A stretch of DNA of 64,000 nt, from positions 682,001-746,000 of the forward strand of contig NZ_JONL01000001.1 of NCBI RefSeq assembly GCF_000711735.1, given 5' to 3'. Below the pieces are notes generated by a model. It was not told the DNA's origin and made no database searches. It saw nothing but the letters and a program-made list of their open reading frames with translations. A program made the position numbers and the translations under genes. The stretch is from Maridesulfovibrio frigidus DSM 17176 (GTDB lineage: Bacteria > Desulfobacterota > Desulfovibrionia > Desulfovibrionales > Desulfovibrionaceae). Position 1 is the stretch's first letter, and each line of letters opens with the position of its first letter. Below, piece after piece: positions 52,963 through 62,463 of this stretch.

Positions 52963-54507
52963 ATGACCATTGAAACTCACGACGACCCAGCATTACAACT
53001 CTTCGTTGAGCAGTCGCTAGAAAAACTGGAACAAATTGAAACAGAGCTCGTCAAACTGGAGAAAGCTAAATCTCCAGCGGAAATTTCTATCGCTCAGATT
53101 TACGCCCTGACTCTTGCATTAAAGGAAAGTGCTTCGCTGCAAAATTATAACAACATAAGCCTCATAGCAGATAACATAGGAAAGGTTCTCGACAAGGTTT
53201 TCAAAAAAGAAATTACATTTTCATCAGATCTTCTGAATGTAATTATTGATACCTTTGATAAACTTAATGAGCTTATTAGCAATGCAACCCTAAGTGCTGA
53301 CTATGATATCCGCATTATGACAATTCCTCTTGAAGAAGCACTTAAGAATTCTTCTTCTGGAGCACCTGTTATAAAACATAAAATAGAAGATTCTGACGTT
53401 TCAAATAAAGTGGACGAAGAAATTTCAGTCGAACTCCCAACTCAGCGAAAAAAAATAGCAAGCGCTTCCGTTGAAAAGTTTAGACAAAAATTCGGTATAA
53501 CAAAAGAAATTGATCTTGCATCAAATACCAACCCGCTTGGCGCATCAAAAGCCGTTTCGAACAGCATAGTCAAAATGGCAAAGAACTGCTGTGCTTTTAA
53601 AAGCGATATTTCCGAAAGTCTAAAGTCCGGATTGGCAGATCGCCATGATGTACCGAAGAATTGCGTTGTTGTTGATAATGGAGCGGTGGACATCCTTGAC
53701 CTTGTTCTGCGCCTGTCAGCAATGCCGGGATCAGACCATGTACTCAGTTACGAATCCGGACTTCCTGAGTACAACAGTGTCACAGCGTTATGCGGAGTTG
53801 AACTACTTAAACTGCCAAGGTCTCGCAATTTCTCTCCCCCACTCGACCAGATAGTGACGAACGCAAATGAGCACACTGCTGCAGTAATTATCACAAATCC
53901 AGACATCCCTTCAGGGTACGGCCTTCCTGCTGAAGAACTAGCAACAATGGCTACCCTGCTTCCTAAACGGACGTTGCTTATAGCTGATGAAAGATCTGTC
54001 GAATTCGCATGGCCTGAAGATGATTACTCAATGGTGCAATTCCTTAATAAAATACCAAATCTCATCATTCTGCGCAGCTTTTCATGGTCGTTCGGTATAC
54101 ACGGAATTCGTCTTGGCTATGGACTGATGAGCCCCGAGCAAGCACAATTACTCGAAGATTCAAGACTTCCTCATCCGATAAGCCCCCTCAATCTGGGAGC
54201 AGGATTGGCGGCTCTGAATCACAGTGAATTTTATTACTCGACCATAGCCCTCATAATTCGAGGTAGAGAACGCATTCAAGACGGTTTGCGGGAATTAGGG
54301 TGCACAGTATACCCTAGCCAAAGCAACTTTGTAATGTTCGGAGCTCCTATCCCAGCATCGGATCTCTATTCTAAAATGCTCGAGCATGGTTTCAAGCTGA
54401 GGAAGCTCGACGAATTCGGAATTACTGATCTGCTGACAGTATCCATAGGCAATAACTCTCGAAATCGTATGTTTATTGCCGCCATTGAAAATATTTTATC
54501 CGAATAA
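52963..54507 (+). CDS. Degenerate HPt - pseudo-aminotransferase fusion
   Basis: 514 residues from ATG 52963 (GGAGG upstream); an ATG 7 codons earlier lacks a site. Residues about 5-110 look like a CheA-type HPt bundle (FVEQSLEKLEQIETELVKLE ... LALKESAS in place of AAHTLKGSAG), but the phospho-accepting His is missing. A charged linker leads to a fold I aminotransferase of the HisC/CobD type (about 165-512): ASNTNPLGAS, VDNGAVDILDLV, ITNPDIPSGYGLP, LLIADERSVEF. In the PLP motif, normally SFSK-x-FG, the lysine is Trp375 (SFSWSFG), followed by the normal GIRLGYGL. Without this lysine no internal aldimine can form. The protein therefore looks like a pseudoenzyme, perhaps a signalling or binding module. 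Followed 11 bases later by a lipoprotein and then a chemoreceptor. Confidence 0.8.
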   Translation: MTIETHDDPALQLFVEQSLEKLEQIETELVKLEKAKSPAEISIAQIYALTLALKESASLQNYNNISLIADNIGKVLDKVFKKEITFSSDLLNVIIDTFDKLNELISNATLSADYDIRIMTIPLEEALKNSSSGAPVIKHKIEDSDVSNKVDEEISVELPTQRKKIASASVEKFRQKFGITKEIDLASNTNPLGASKAVSNSIVKMAKNCCAFKSDISESLKSGLADRHDVPKNCVVVDNGAVDILDLVLRLSAMPGSDHVLSYESGLPEYNSVTALCGVELLKLPRSRNFSPPLDQIVTNANEHTAAVIITNPDIPSGYGLPAEELATMATLLPKRTLLIADERSVEFAWPEDDYSMVQFLNKIPNLIILRSFSWSFGIHGIRLGYGLMSPEQAQLLEDSRLPHPISPLNLGAGLAALNHSEFYYSTIALIIRGRERIQDGLRELGCTVYPSQSNFVMFGAPIPASDLYSKMLEHGFKLRKLDEFGITDLLTVSIGNNSRNRMFIAAIENILSE

Positions 54508-54518
54508 TGGAGTATTAA

Positions 54519-54833
54519 ATGCGTAAAATACCAATGCTGTTACTGACTCTTATGCTGCTTTCAGGCTGCTCTTCCCATGCACCTACAATGCAGGACGTGC
54601 GATCATATTGTCGCTCTCTTTCAACAGAATCGGCATGCGATATACAAGGTAATGTTTGCGAAGAATACTCACAGGTGCTCCTTAAAGCCTATTCTTCTGC
54701 CTCTGACTGTAGAAAAGAGTGTGAAGGCGTACAACAAAAAATGCAAAGCCAGATGGCAATGCAGAATTGTCTACCGCTCTTTGATGCTGTCGAAGGCAGA
54801 TGCAATGAATACTGCAATGCAAATTATAAATAA
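54519..54833 (+). CDS. Small Cys-rich lipoprotein
   Basis: 104 residues. Signal with lipobox LLSGC (Cys 17). The mature part has eight more cysteines (YCRSL, ACDIQ, VCEE, DCRKECEG, NCLP, RCNEYC), so it is probably disulfide-bonded in the periplasm. No family recognised. It starts 11 bases after the pseudo-aminotransferase gene, probably the same transcript. Confidence 0.75.
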   Translation: MRKIPMLLLTLMLLSGCSSHAPTMQDVRSYCRSLSTESACDIQGNVCEEYSQVLLKAYSSASDCRKECEGVQQKMQSQMAMQNCLPLFDAVEGRCNEYCNANYK

Positions 54834-54957
54834 CCAAAGTACGTAGCATATCGCGGCTTGCAACTGACGGAACACTGTCGTAATAGCCTTGCGTAAACAA
54901 ACGTCAACGCAATATGATTTATACTTTAAATTGCCAAAATAAAGGAACAGTCTCCCC

Positions 54958-57024
54958 ATGCTTAAACGGTTAACTGTAGGCCAAAAAATATTTTTCAGTT
55001 TTCTTATTGTCTCTCTATTATTCGGCCTTGTGAGCATTGAATCACTCATGGCATTAAACAAATCCTCCAGTGGTTTTACGGACTATCAGGACTTTGCCAG
55101 AGAAGCTAATATCATCGGCCAAATTCAAGCATCCACCCTTGAGGGGCACACGCATGTAAAAGACTACATTATTACAGGCGACGATAAATACCGCCTCAAG
55201 TATGAGCATAGCTCTAAAAGCATGCTTTCACTCATTGATTCTGCCCAGAAAAGTTTTGCCAGTGAAGGCAGAGTGGCTTTAATCGTCGAGATTAAGCTAA
55301 TGATGGATCAATATGAAAAAAGTTTTGCCGAAATAGTTAAAGCGCAAATGACCAGAACAGCCTTAGCTGACGATATAATGGTCCCAGCAGGGAACAGCAT
55401 GGAGCAGTCCTTCGAGCAGATTATTGACAATCTCGGTAGTTCTGCAAAGAACTCAGCGGCTCTATACTGGTGCGCGAAAGGAGTTCGTCATTTGATTCTC
55501 GGCAGACTCTACGCTGCCAAATATTTAGATGTCAGTAACGAATCCCACATTAATAAATCACTTTTAGAGATGTCTTACCTACAGAAAGCAACGGACAAAC
55601 TTTCCGTTTTGCTGAAAGAAAGTAACAAAGAAAAAATCACCAGCATCATAAATAGCAGTAACTTATATGTAAAAGGCCTAGCTCAAACCAAATCAATAAC
55701 AGAAAAAAGAGACAATCTTATTTCTGCAGAGTTAGACGTTATCGGCCCCAAAATGACTAACACAATCAAAACGGCCAAGAACTCAGTCATTTCAGATCAA
55801 GATAAATTAGGACCAAAACTTCAGAGTAGAAATAGTCGTGCCATTTTGAGTGTCTGGATTGCGGGCATATGCGCACTGGTTCTCGGCAGTATTGCTGCAA
55901 TTATAATCGGTAGAAATATTACCTTACCTCTTCAGAAAGTTGTCGAAGCAGCTTACAGAATTGCCAATGGAGATATGCCGGACAGCATCGAAGGTGCTGA
56001 TAGAAAAGATGAGCTAGGCTCTTTGGCTACAGCCTTTAATAAAATGACGAAATCTTTGAACTATATGGCAACAGCCATGGGCCGCATTGCAGATTCAGAC
56101 TTAACCGTTAAAGTTAGCCCTAGGTCTGAAAATGATACCATAGGAATCGCGCTTGCCCGGATGCTGGAGAACCTCAAAGACGATAACATGAAGATCCATG
56201 AAACCGTCAGCATCCTATCTTCTTCACTCAGCCAGATTTCAGCAGCTTCAGCGGAGTTAACCGCAAGCGCTGCAGAAACTGCTAGCGCAGTGACTGAAAC
56301 CAACGCGACGGTGGAAGAAGTAAAGCAGACTGCGCATCTATCGAATGAGAAATCGAGGCAGGTGGCAGACGTAGCCCGCAAAGCAGTAAGAACCTCGCAG
56401 CAGGGACAAAAGACTTCCGAAGAAGCAGCGTCCGGAATGCGTAATATCAGACATCAAATGGATACGATTGCTTCGAGCATTGTAAAGTTGGCCGAGCAAT
56501 CTCAACATATCGGAGATATCATCTTCGTAGTTAACGATCTTGCCGATCAATCAAATATTCTTGCTGTTAACGCATCAATTGAAGCTTCTAAAGCCGGCGA
56601 AGAAGGACGTGGATTCACCGTTGTTGCCCGCGAAATTAGAAACTTATCTGATCAGTCGAAGCAGTCAGTAGCTCAAATTCAATTGATTCTGGCCGACATT
56701 CAAAAGGCTACAAGTTCCGCTGTTATGATTACTGAAGAAGGTGGTAAGGCTGTTGAAACAGGAGCAAATCTATCATCACAGACTGGTGAATCGATTTTGA
56801 GCCTCAGCACAGTTATCAACCAAAGTGCTCAATCCTCTGCACAGATTGCTGCTTCGAGCCAGGAGCAGCTGGCTGGACTTGATCAAGTTGCAGTAGCTCT
56901 CGGAAGCATTAAACAGGCAGGAGAGCAAAATCTCGAAAGCTCCAGACAGCTGGAAATAGCTGTAAAAGATCTCGATGTTCAGGCTAAGTCACTTCAAGTC
57001 ATGATGGATCGCTTCAAATTATAA
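54958..57024 (+). CDS. Methyl-accepting chemotaxis protein
   Basis: 688 residues, AAGGAA upstream. TM1 about 10-32, a helical periplasmic sensor of about 265 residues (four-helix-bundle type), TM2 about 298-320, HAMP about 320-375, then the signalling domain (about 410-685) with the hairpin tip IGDIIFVVNDLADQSNILAVNASIEAS...GRGFTVVAREIRNLS. No C-terminal CheR pentapeptide. Relays ligand binding to CheA/CheW. Its position after the HPt-like protein and a periplasmic lipoprotein suggests a possible shared pathway. Confidence 0.95.
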   Translation: MLKRLTVGQKIFFSFLIVSLLFGLVSIESLMALNKSSSGFTDYQDFAREANIIGQIQASTLEGHTHVKDYIITGDDKYRLKYEHSSKSMLSLIDSAQKSFASEGRVALIVEIKLMMDQYEKSFAEIVKAQMTRTALADDIMVPAGNSMEQSFEQIIDNLGSSAKNSAALYWCAKGVRHLILGRLYAAKYLDVSNESHINKSLLEMSYLQKATDKLSVLLKESNKEKITSIINSSNLYVKGLAQTKSITEKRDNLISAELDVIGPKMTNTIKTAKNSVISDQDKLGPKLQSRNSRAILSVWIAGICALVLGSIAAIIIGRNITLPLQKVVEAAYRIANGDMPDSIEGADRKDELGSLATAFNKMTKSLNYMATAMGRIADSDLTVKVSPRSENDTIGIALARMLENLKDDNMKIHETVSILSSSLSQISAASAELTASAAETASAVTETNATVEEVKQTAHLSNEKSRQVADVARKAVRTSQQGQKTSEEAASGMRNIRHQMDTIASSIVKLAEQSQHIGDIIFVVNDLADQSNILAVNASIEASKAGEEGRGFTVVAREIRNLSDQSKQSVAQIQLILADIQKATSSAVMITEEGGKAVETGANLSSQTGESILSLSTVINQSAQSSAQIAASSQEQLAGLDQVAVALGSIKQAGEQNLESSRQLEIAVKDLDVQAKSLQVMMDRFKL

Positions 57025-57063
57025 CAAATTGTGATTCTCTAATCGACAAATTCCAAAAATTGT

Positions 57064-57096
57064 AAAACCCGATGAATTTATATTCATCGGGTTTTT
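57064..57096 (+). terminator. Terminator of the chemoreceptor gene
   Basis: AAAACCCGATGAAT pairs with ATTCATCGGGTTTT, followed by T. Confidence 0.85.
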
Positions 57097-57351
57097 GCGT
57101 TGCAGCTCGTTATTCATAAAAAAACCATAAAAACTACTTTTAAATCTGTCAAACGACCAAAAAGAGTATAATAGTCAGAATTTAAGTTATAACCACGAAT
57201 CTGTAACAGCACTCAAACGCCTAATATTATTAAAAATAAAAAACAATATCGCATTTTTTGCAAAAATGTCTTTTTAAAAACATATAATTACGATAATTTT
57301 CATCATTCATTAACGAATTCAGTATTTCATACAATTTTCAGGAGGAAAAGA
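57097..57351. promoter_or_regulatory. AT-rich upstream region of livK
   Basis: No gene. A possible promoter has TTGCAA at 57258-57263 and TATAAT at 57283-57288; the 19-base spacer is longer than ideal. Strong Shine-Dalgarno AGGAGG follows just before livK. Confidence 0.35.
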
Positions 57352-58533
57352 ATGAGTAAGGTAATTTTGAGAACTATTATGATGGTTATGGTGATGTCCC
57401 TAGCGTTCGTCATGCTGACCGGCTGTTCTAAAGAAGAGGAAAAAATCAAAATTGGTTTTAATATCCCTCTTACAGGCGACATTCCTAAAGTTGGGGAAGC
57501 TTCCAGAAATGCAGCAGAAATGCTCAAAGAAGAGATCAACAGCCAGGGCGGACTCGAAGTCGGCGGCAAAAAGATCCCTCTCGAATTCTACTACGAAGAC
57601 AACGAATCCAAAGCGGAATCAGCAGTTAACGTTGCTCTTAAACTCATCGAGCAGAACGGCGTTGTTGCAATCGTAGGACCTAACTCCTCCAAGCAGGCTG
57701 TACCTGCAGGTGGAACATGTAATGACAACCGCACTCCAATGGTTTCACCTTGGTCCACAAACCCAGACACTACCAAAGACCGTCCTTGGGTTTTCCGTGC
57801 AGCATTCCTCGATCCTTTCCAGGGTCCAGTTGCTTCAAACTTCGCTGCTAAGCAGTTCAATGCTAAGACAGCAGCAGTTCTTTTCGACGTATCTAACGAT
57901 TACTCAAAAGGCCTTGCTGAAATCTTCAAATCCGAGTGGGAAAGCAAGCATGGAGCTGACTCCGTTGTTGCTTTCGAATCTCACGGAACAAAAGATCAGG
58001 ATTTCTCCGCACAGCTAACAAATATCATCAACTCAAGCCCTGATTTCATATTTGTTCCTGACAACTACAATCAGGTTGCTCTTATCGTTAAGCAGGCACA
58101 TGACCTAGGTTGGACAGGTCCTTTCATGGGCTCTGATGCTTGGGGCTCTTCTGAGCTAATGACTCTTTGTGGTAAAGACTGCATAGGCCAGTTCTTCTCC
58201 ACTCACTACGCTGCTGCCGGCGCTAAAGGCGCAACCAAAGAATTCATCGACCGCTACACAGCGAAGTTCAATGAAACTCCTGACGATGTAGCAGCTCTCA
58301 CATGGGACGCAACTCGTCTTCTTCTTCAGGCAATTCAGGATGCCGGTTCTTACAGCTCTGATGTTAAAGTTGAGCGCAAAGCTATCCGCGACTCTCTTAG
58401 CACCATCAAAGAATTTGCTGGTATCACTGGTTCCATGGCATTTGATTCACAGGGTGACCCAATCAAATGTGCTGTTGTTGTTCGCATCGACGAAAACGGA
58501 CAGTTCGTATTTGCTGAGTCTGTTTGCCCATAG
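57352..58533 (+). CDS. livK: Branched-chain amino-acid ABC transporter, binding lipoprotein
   Basis: 393 residues with lipobox LTGC (Cys 25). Type I periplasmic-binding fold: KIGFNIPLTGDIPKVGEASRN, VVAIVGPNSS, PMVSPWSTNP, VFIRAAF-like segment, FDVSNDYSKGLAE. Binds Leu/Ile/Val or related ligands and hands them to LivHM. AGGAGG precedes the start. A terminator separates it from livH, which usually gives more binding protein than permease. Confidence 0.93.
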   Translation: MSKVILRTIMMVMVMSLAFVMLTGCSKEEEKIKIGFNIPLTGDIPKVGEASRNAAEMLKEEINSQGGLEVGGKKIPLEFYYEDNESKAESAVNVALKLIEQNGVVAIVGPNSSKQAVPAGGTCNDNRTPMVSPWSTNPDTTKDRPWVFRAAFLDPFQGPVASNFAAKQFNAKTAAVLFDVSNDYSKGLAEIFKSEWESKHGADSVVAFESHGTKDQDFSAQLTNIINSSPDFIFVPDNYNQVALIVKQAHDLGWTGPFMGSDAWGSSELMTLCGKDCIGQFFSTHYAAAGAKGATKEFIDRYTAKFNETPDDVAALTWDATRLLLQAIQDAGSYSSDVKVERKAIRDSLSTIKEFAGITGSMAFDSQGDPIKCAVVVRIDENGQFVFAESVCP

Positions 58534-58550
58534 GTTAAACACTTAGATTA

Positions 58551-58590
58551 CAGACGACAGAGGAATTATCTTCTGTCGTCTGCTTTTTTA
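58551..58590 (+). terminator. Terminator/attenuator between livK and livH
   Basis: CAGACGACAGA pairs perfectly with TCTGTCGTCTG, followed by T6. Confidence 0.85.
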
Positions 58591-58737
58591 CCGAATATTA
58601 TCTCGACTGAATGGACACATTCAGTATAAGTACGGTAACGCAACTGATGTTAACGTTTTAGGTACCTCCTGATCCGTTTTTAACATTAACAAGGAGCCCC
58701 CCCTTGGGCTTACAAATATGAAGAGGAATGACCTACT

Positions 58738-59646
58738 GTGGATATCCTCATCCAGAACCTGCTCAATGCGTTGCAATGGGGTAGTTTTTACGCCCTAATT
58801 GCTCTCGGATACACACTTGTTTATGGAGTTTTGCTCCTGATCAACTTTGCCCACGGTGATGTATTCATGGTGGGAGCGTACATAGCATTTTTCGTAGCAA
58901 CTTTTTTTCTGGGATTTGTCGACCTCAGCCCATGGCTTACTCTAGCTTTAACTGTACCACTGACCATGCTTTTAACAGCAGGAGTTGGTGTTACGCTTGA
59001 GCGTGTTGCCTATCGCCCTCTTCGAAGAAAAGGGGCGCATAGACTATATGTGGTAATTACCGCTTTGATGTGTGGCCTAATGCTTGAGAACAGCAACCTA
59101 GCTCTACTTGGAGCAAGCCGTAAAAAATTCCCTGAACTATTGGACAAGGTGATTTACACCTGGGGCAATGTTTCGGTCACTAACCTAAAACTTATCGTAA
59201 TTTTCACAGCTATCGCAGTATTTATCCTTCTTGAGTTCATTGTTACCCGTACTAAAATCGGGATGGCAATGCGCGGAATTTCATACGATAAGTTCGCAAT
59301 ACCGCTCATGGGTATTCCCATCGATAACGTAATTGTATTCACCTTTGTTCTTGGATCAGGAATGGCAGGTTTGGCAGGGCTTTTATTCGCTATGTCATAT
59401 CCAATTCTCGAACCGTACATGGGCGCACTTATCGGTTGGAAAGCATTTATTGCCGCCGTGGTCGGAGGAATTGGAGATATCCGCGGAGCGTTTCTGGGAG
59501 GATTCTTACTTGGATTTATCGAAGTAGGCGTTGTAGCTATTTTCCCTTCCTCTTACAGAGACTTGTTCGCATTCTCAATCCTGCTGATGATTCTTTGGAT
59601 AAAACCAACTGGAATCTTCGGTGTTGCCAAGACAACCAAGATTTAG
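58738..59646 (+). CDS. livH: Branched-chain amino-acid ABC permease LivH
   Basis: 302 residues, GTG start behind AAGAGG. Eight or so membrane helices; family motifs GSFYALIALGYTLVYGVLLLINFAHGD-like start, VAYRPLR, GMAMRGISYD and GGIGDIRGAFLGG. Forms the channel with LivM. 18 bases before livM. Confidence 0.94.
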   Translation: MDILIQNLLNALQWGSFYALIALGYTLVYGVLLLINFAHGDVFMVGAYIAFFVATFFLGFVDLSPWLTLALTVPLTMLLTAGVGVTLERVAYRPLRRKGAHRLYVVITALMCGLMLENSNLALLGASRKKFPELLDKVIYTWGNVSVTNLKLIVIFTAIAVFILLEFIVTRTKIGMAMRGISYDKFAIPLMGIPIDNVIVFTFVLGSGMAGLAGLLFAMSYPILEPYMGALIGWKAFIAAVVGGIGDIRGAFLGGFLLGFIEVGVVAIFPSSYRDLFAFSILLMILWIKPTGIFGVAKTTKI

Positions 59647-59664
59647 AGTATTGGAATAGAAATA

Positions 59665-60741
59665 ATGCAAAAGTACAGTTTCAATTTCGGAATATGGGGT
59701 ATGGCCCTCATCGTAGTTGCTCTTTCGCAATTAGGAGCACTGAACCTTTATTTTCAGTCGGTGATTATGTTCATCGGCATCAATGTAATACTGTCCTCCA
59801 GCCTTAACGTGGTTAACGGATACATGGGGGAATTTTCCTGTGGTCATGCTGGATTCATGTGTGTAGGCGCATACGTTTCCTCCATCCTCAGTGTTATATT
59901 CTTTTCCCAGAATGCTATTTTCGGAGCGCCAATTCTGCCTCCTGAATTAGCTATTATCGGTTTCCCAATCGTTGTAATCATTTCAGGACTCGTAGCTGGT
60001 CTTACAGGTCTGATTGTTGCGATTCCATCGTTTAAGACACGCGGCGACTACCTCGCTATCATTACTATTGCGGCTAACTACATGGTTATTTCCGCAATCG
60101 AAAATGTTGACGTAATCGGTGGCTCTCGCGGGTTCATGGGGATGAGAAAAGTAGTCAATGCAATGACTGACGTTATTGATCTTCCGTGGATGATGATCTG
60201 GGTAATACTTGGAACCTACATGAGTATCTGGATGATTCGCAGATTTGTTTCTTCAACCTACGGAAAAGGCATCATGGCTGTTTCTCAGGATGAAGTTGCA
60301 GCAGAAATCATGAGTGTTAACACCAACAAAATGAAGATGGCAGCATTCATGCTTTCATCCGGTCTTGCTGGTGTGGCAGGCGCTCTTTTTGCTCACGTTC
60401 TAGGTTACGTTAATCCTCAGTCTTTCAATATTATGAAATCAACTGAGTGTCTGGTTATGGTATATCTCGGCGGAATGGGGTCCATGGGCGGAGCCGTTCT
60501 TTCTGCGATTCTCTTTACCGTAATGCTTGAACTGCTAAGGTTCATCATTCCGGCAATCGATACCGGCCTGCACATTATAAATGTTCTTCCAGACTCATAC
60601 CACTTAAGTCAGGTATGGAAGTGGGTATTAATCCCACTAACTCTGATTCTGCTCATGCAGTTCAGGCCAGAAGGACTTATGGGTAATAAAGAACTGCCCA
60701 AGCTGTTCCCGGGGCTGAAAAAATTCTACAAATTTAAGTAG
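59665..60741 (+). CDS. livM: Branched-chain amino-acid ABC permease LivM
   Basis: 358 residues, multi-pass. Motifs: SLNVVNGYMGEFSCGHAGF, FKTRGDYLAIITIAANYMV, GGSRGFMGM, YLGGMGSMGGAVL, RPEGLMG. Partner of LivH. Gap to livG 33 bases. Confidence 0.94.
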   Translation: MQKYSFNFGIWGMALIVVALSQLGALNLYFQSVIMFIGINVILSSSLNVVNGYMGEFSCGHAGFMCVGAYVSSILSVIFFSQNAIFGAPILPPELAIIGFPIVVIISGLVAGLTGLIVAIPSFKTRGDYLAIITIAANYMVISAIENVDVIGGSRGFMGMRKVVNAMTDVIDLPWMMIWVILGTYMSIWMIRRFVSSTYGKGIMAVSQDEVAAEIMSVNTNKMKMAAFMLSSGLAGVAGALFAHVLGYVNPQSFNIMKSTECLVMVYLGGMGSMGGAVLSAILFTVMLELLRFIIPAIDTGLHIINVLPDSYHLSQVWKWVLIPLTLILLMQFRPEGLMGNKELPKLFPGLKKFYKFK

Positions 60742-60774
60742 ATAATATCATACCCCCCGCGAAACGGAGATTAT

Positions 60775-61542
60775 ATGTCGCTTTTAAGTATAGATGGACT
60801 CACACAAAGATTCGGAGGGCTGCAAGCCGTATCCGATTTTAATATCGAGCTTGAAGAAGGTTCCCTGACCAGCCTTATTGGACCTAATGGAGCAGGTAAA
60901 ACCACTATCTTCAACCTCATCTCAGGCTTTTATCAGCCAACTGAAGGCGTTATAACCTTCGACGGCACACCGACAAGCAATCTGAAACCACATCAGGTAA
61001 CATCACTTGGCGTTGCCCGCACATTTCAGAATATCCGCCTCTGGAACGATATGACTGTAATGGATAACATCCGCATCGCTCAGCATTACCGCATGGGCTA
61101 TGGAGTCCTTGATGCAATCATGCGGACCAAAAAATACTACCTGAGAGAGAAGGAAATCGAGAGAATATCAACCGAACTCCTCGAATTCATGGACCTTAGA
61201 GAGTATGCAGAAGAACTCCCGACGAACCTCCCCTACGGACTCCAACGCAGGGTTGAGATTGCGCGGGCAATGTCCATTCAGCCGAAGCTGCTGCTTCTTG
61301 ATGAACCAGCAGCGGGACTCAACTCCTCGGACGTTGATGGACTAATTACATTGATTAAGTGGATTCACGATGAGTTCGACATCACAATACTAATGATTGA
61401 ACATCAGATGAAGGTCGTAATGTCCCTCTGTTCATGGATTAAATGTATTGATTTCGGTACAACCATCGACGAAGGCCCCCCTGAACATATTCAGTCCAGT
61501 GAGACTGTTATTAAAGCTTATTTGGGAGATGATTCAATTTGA
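60775..61542 (+). CDS. livG: Branched-chain amino-acid ABC ATPase LivG
   Basis: 255 residues. Walker A GPNGAGKT, Q-loop TFQNIRLW, signature PYGLQRR in place of LSGGQ (a known LivG feature), Walker B LLLLDEPAAGL, switch His in IEHQM. Its stop overlaps the livF start (TTGA). Confidence 0.95.
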   Translation: MSLLSIDGLTQRFGGLQAVSDFNIELEEGSLTSLIGPNGAGKTTIFNLISGFYQPTEGVITFDGTPTSNLKPHQVTSLGVARTFQNIRLWNDMTVMDNIRIAQHYRMGYGVLDAIMRTKKYYLREKEIERISTELLEFMDLREYAEELPTNLPYGLQRRVEIARAMSIQPKLLLLDEPAAGLNSSDVDGLITLIKWIHDEFDITILMIEHQMKVVMSLCSWIKCIDFGTTIDEGPPEHIQSSETVIKAYLGDDSI

Positions 61543-62273
61543 ATACTCTACTCGAAGTCAAAGATCTCTGCGTTAAATACGGTAATATTGAGGCGCTTCA
61601 CGGCATCTCATTTAATGTTAACGAAGGTGAAATTGTTACTCTTATCGGCGCTAACGGCGCAGGCAAGACAACCACACTGCTATCAGTAAGCCGCCTTCCC
61701 CCACCGGAAGCGCCGAAAGTAATCAGTGGCGAAATCTCGTGGAAAGGAGAATCCATTCTGAACGTTCCTCCCCACGAAATTATTTCAAAACTTCACATGG
61801 CGCTGGTTCCTGAAGGAAGACACATTTTCGGAAACTTAACCGTTGAAGAAAATCTTAAGCTTGCAACCTATGCACGCAAGGACTCCGCTAAAGATATTAA
61901 CGGAGATTACGACAGAGTTTTTGCTCTGTTTCCACGCCTTGCAGAACGCAGAAAGCAGCGTAGTGAATCTCTTTCCGGCGGCGAACAGCAAATGCTTGCT
62001 GTTGGTAGAGCGCTCATGTCGAAATGTACATTCATCATGCTTGATGAGCCTTCAATGGGCTTAGCTCCGCTTTTGATGTACGATATGTTCCGCACGCTCA
62101 AGAAGCTTAATCAGGAAGGGCTAACCATCCTGCTAATCGAGCAAAACGCGAACCTCGCGCTTAAATTTGCGCACAGAGGATACGTTCTCGACACAGGTGA
62201 AATTGTTGCTCAAGGTACCTCTGCTGAACTTCTGGCTAATCCAGAAGTTAAGAAAGCATACTTAGGTGGCTAG
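61539..62273 (+). CDS. livF: Branched-chain amino-acid ABC ATPase LivF
   Basis: 244 residues from a TTG overlapping the livG stop, with GGGAG about ten bases upstream. Walker A GANGAGKT, signature LSGGEQQML, Walker B FIMLDEPSMGLAP, switch region LIEQNA. Completes the liv transporter. Confidence 0.95.
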   Translation: MNTLLEVKDLCVKYGNIEALHGISFNVNEGEIVTLIGANGAGKTTTLLSVSRLPPPEAPKVISGEISWKGESILNVPPHEIISKLHMALVPEGRHIFGNLTVEENLKLATYARKDSAKDINGDYDRVFALFPRLAERRKQRSESLSGGEQQMLAVGRALMSKCTFIMLDEPSMGLAPLLMYDMFRTLKKLNQEGLTILLIEQNANLALKFAHRGYVLDTGEIVAQGTSAELLANPEVKKAYLGG

Positions 62274-62335
62274 CACTAAGACTTGTGTTTAGCTGATCCC
62301 TAATAAACGGATCGGCAAAGCTGGAAATACCATTT

Positions 62336-62368
62336 AAAAAGACCGGAGATTTTCTCCGGTCTTTTTTT
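62336..62368 (+). terminator. Terminator of livHMGF
   Basis: AAAAGACCGGAGA pairs with TCTCCGGTCTTTT, followed by T. Confidence 0.9.
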
Positions 62369-62463
62369 GCGTTATGGCAAACGTATCAATACTGAAAGCT
62401 AAAGACTCGATTCAACATAGACGCGCTTTATTTTTAACATTCTTCATGATATTCTTTGCGCCA

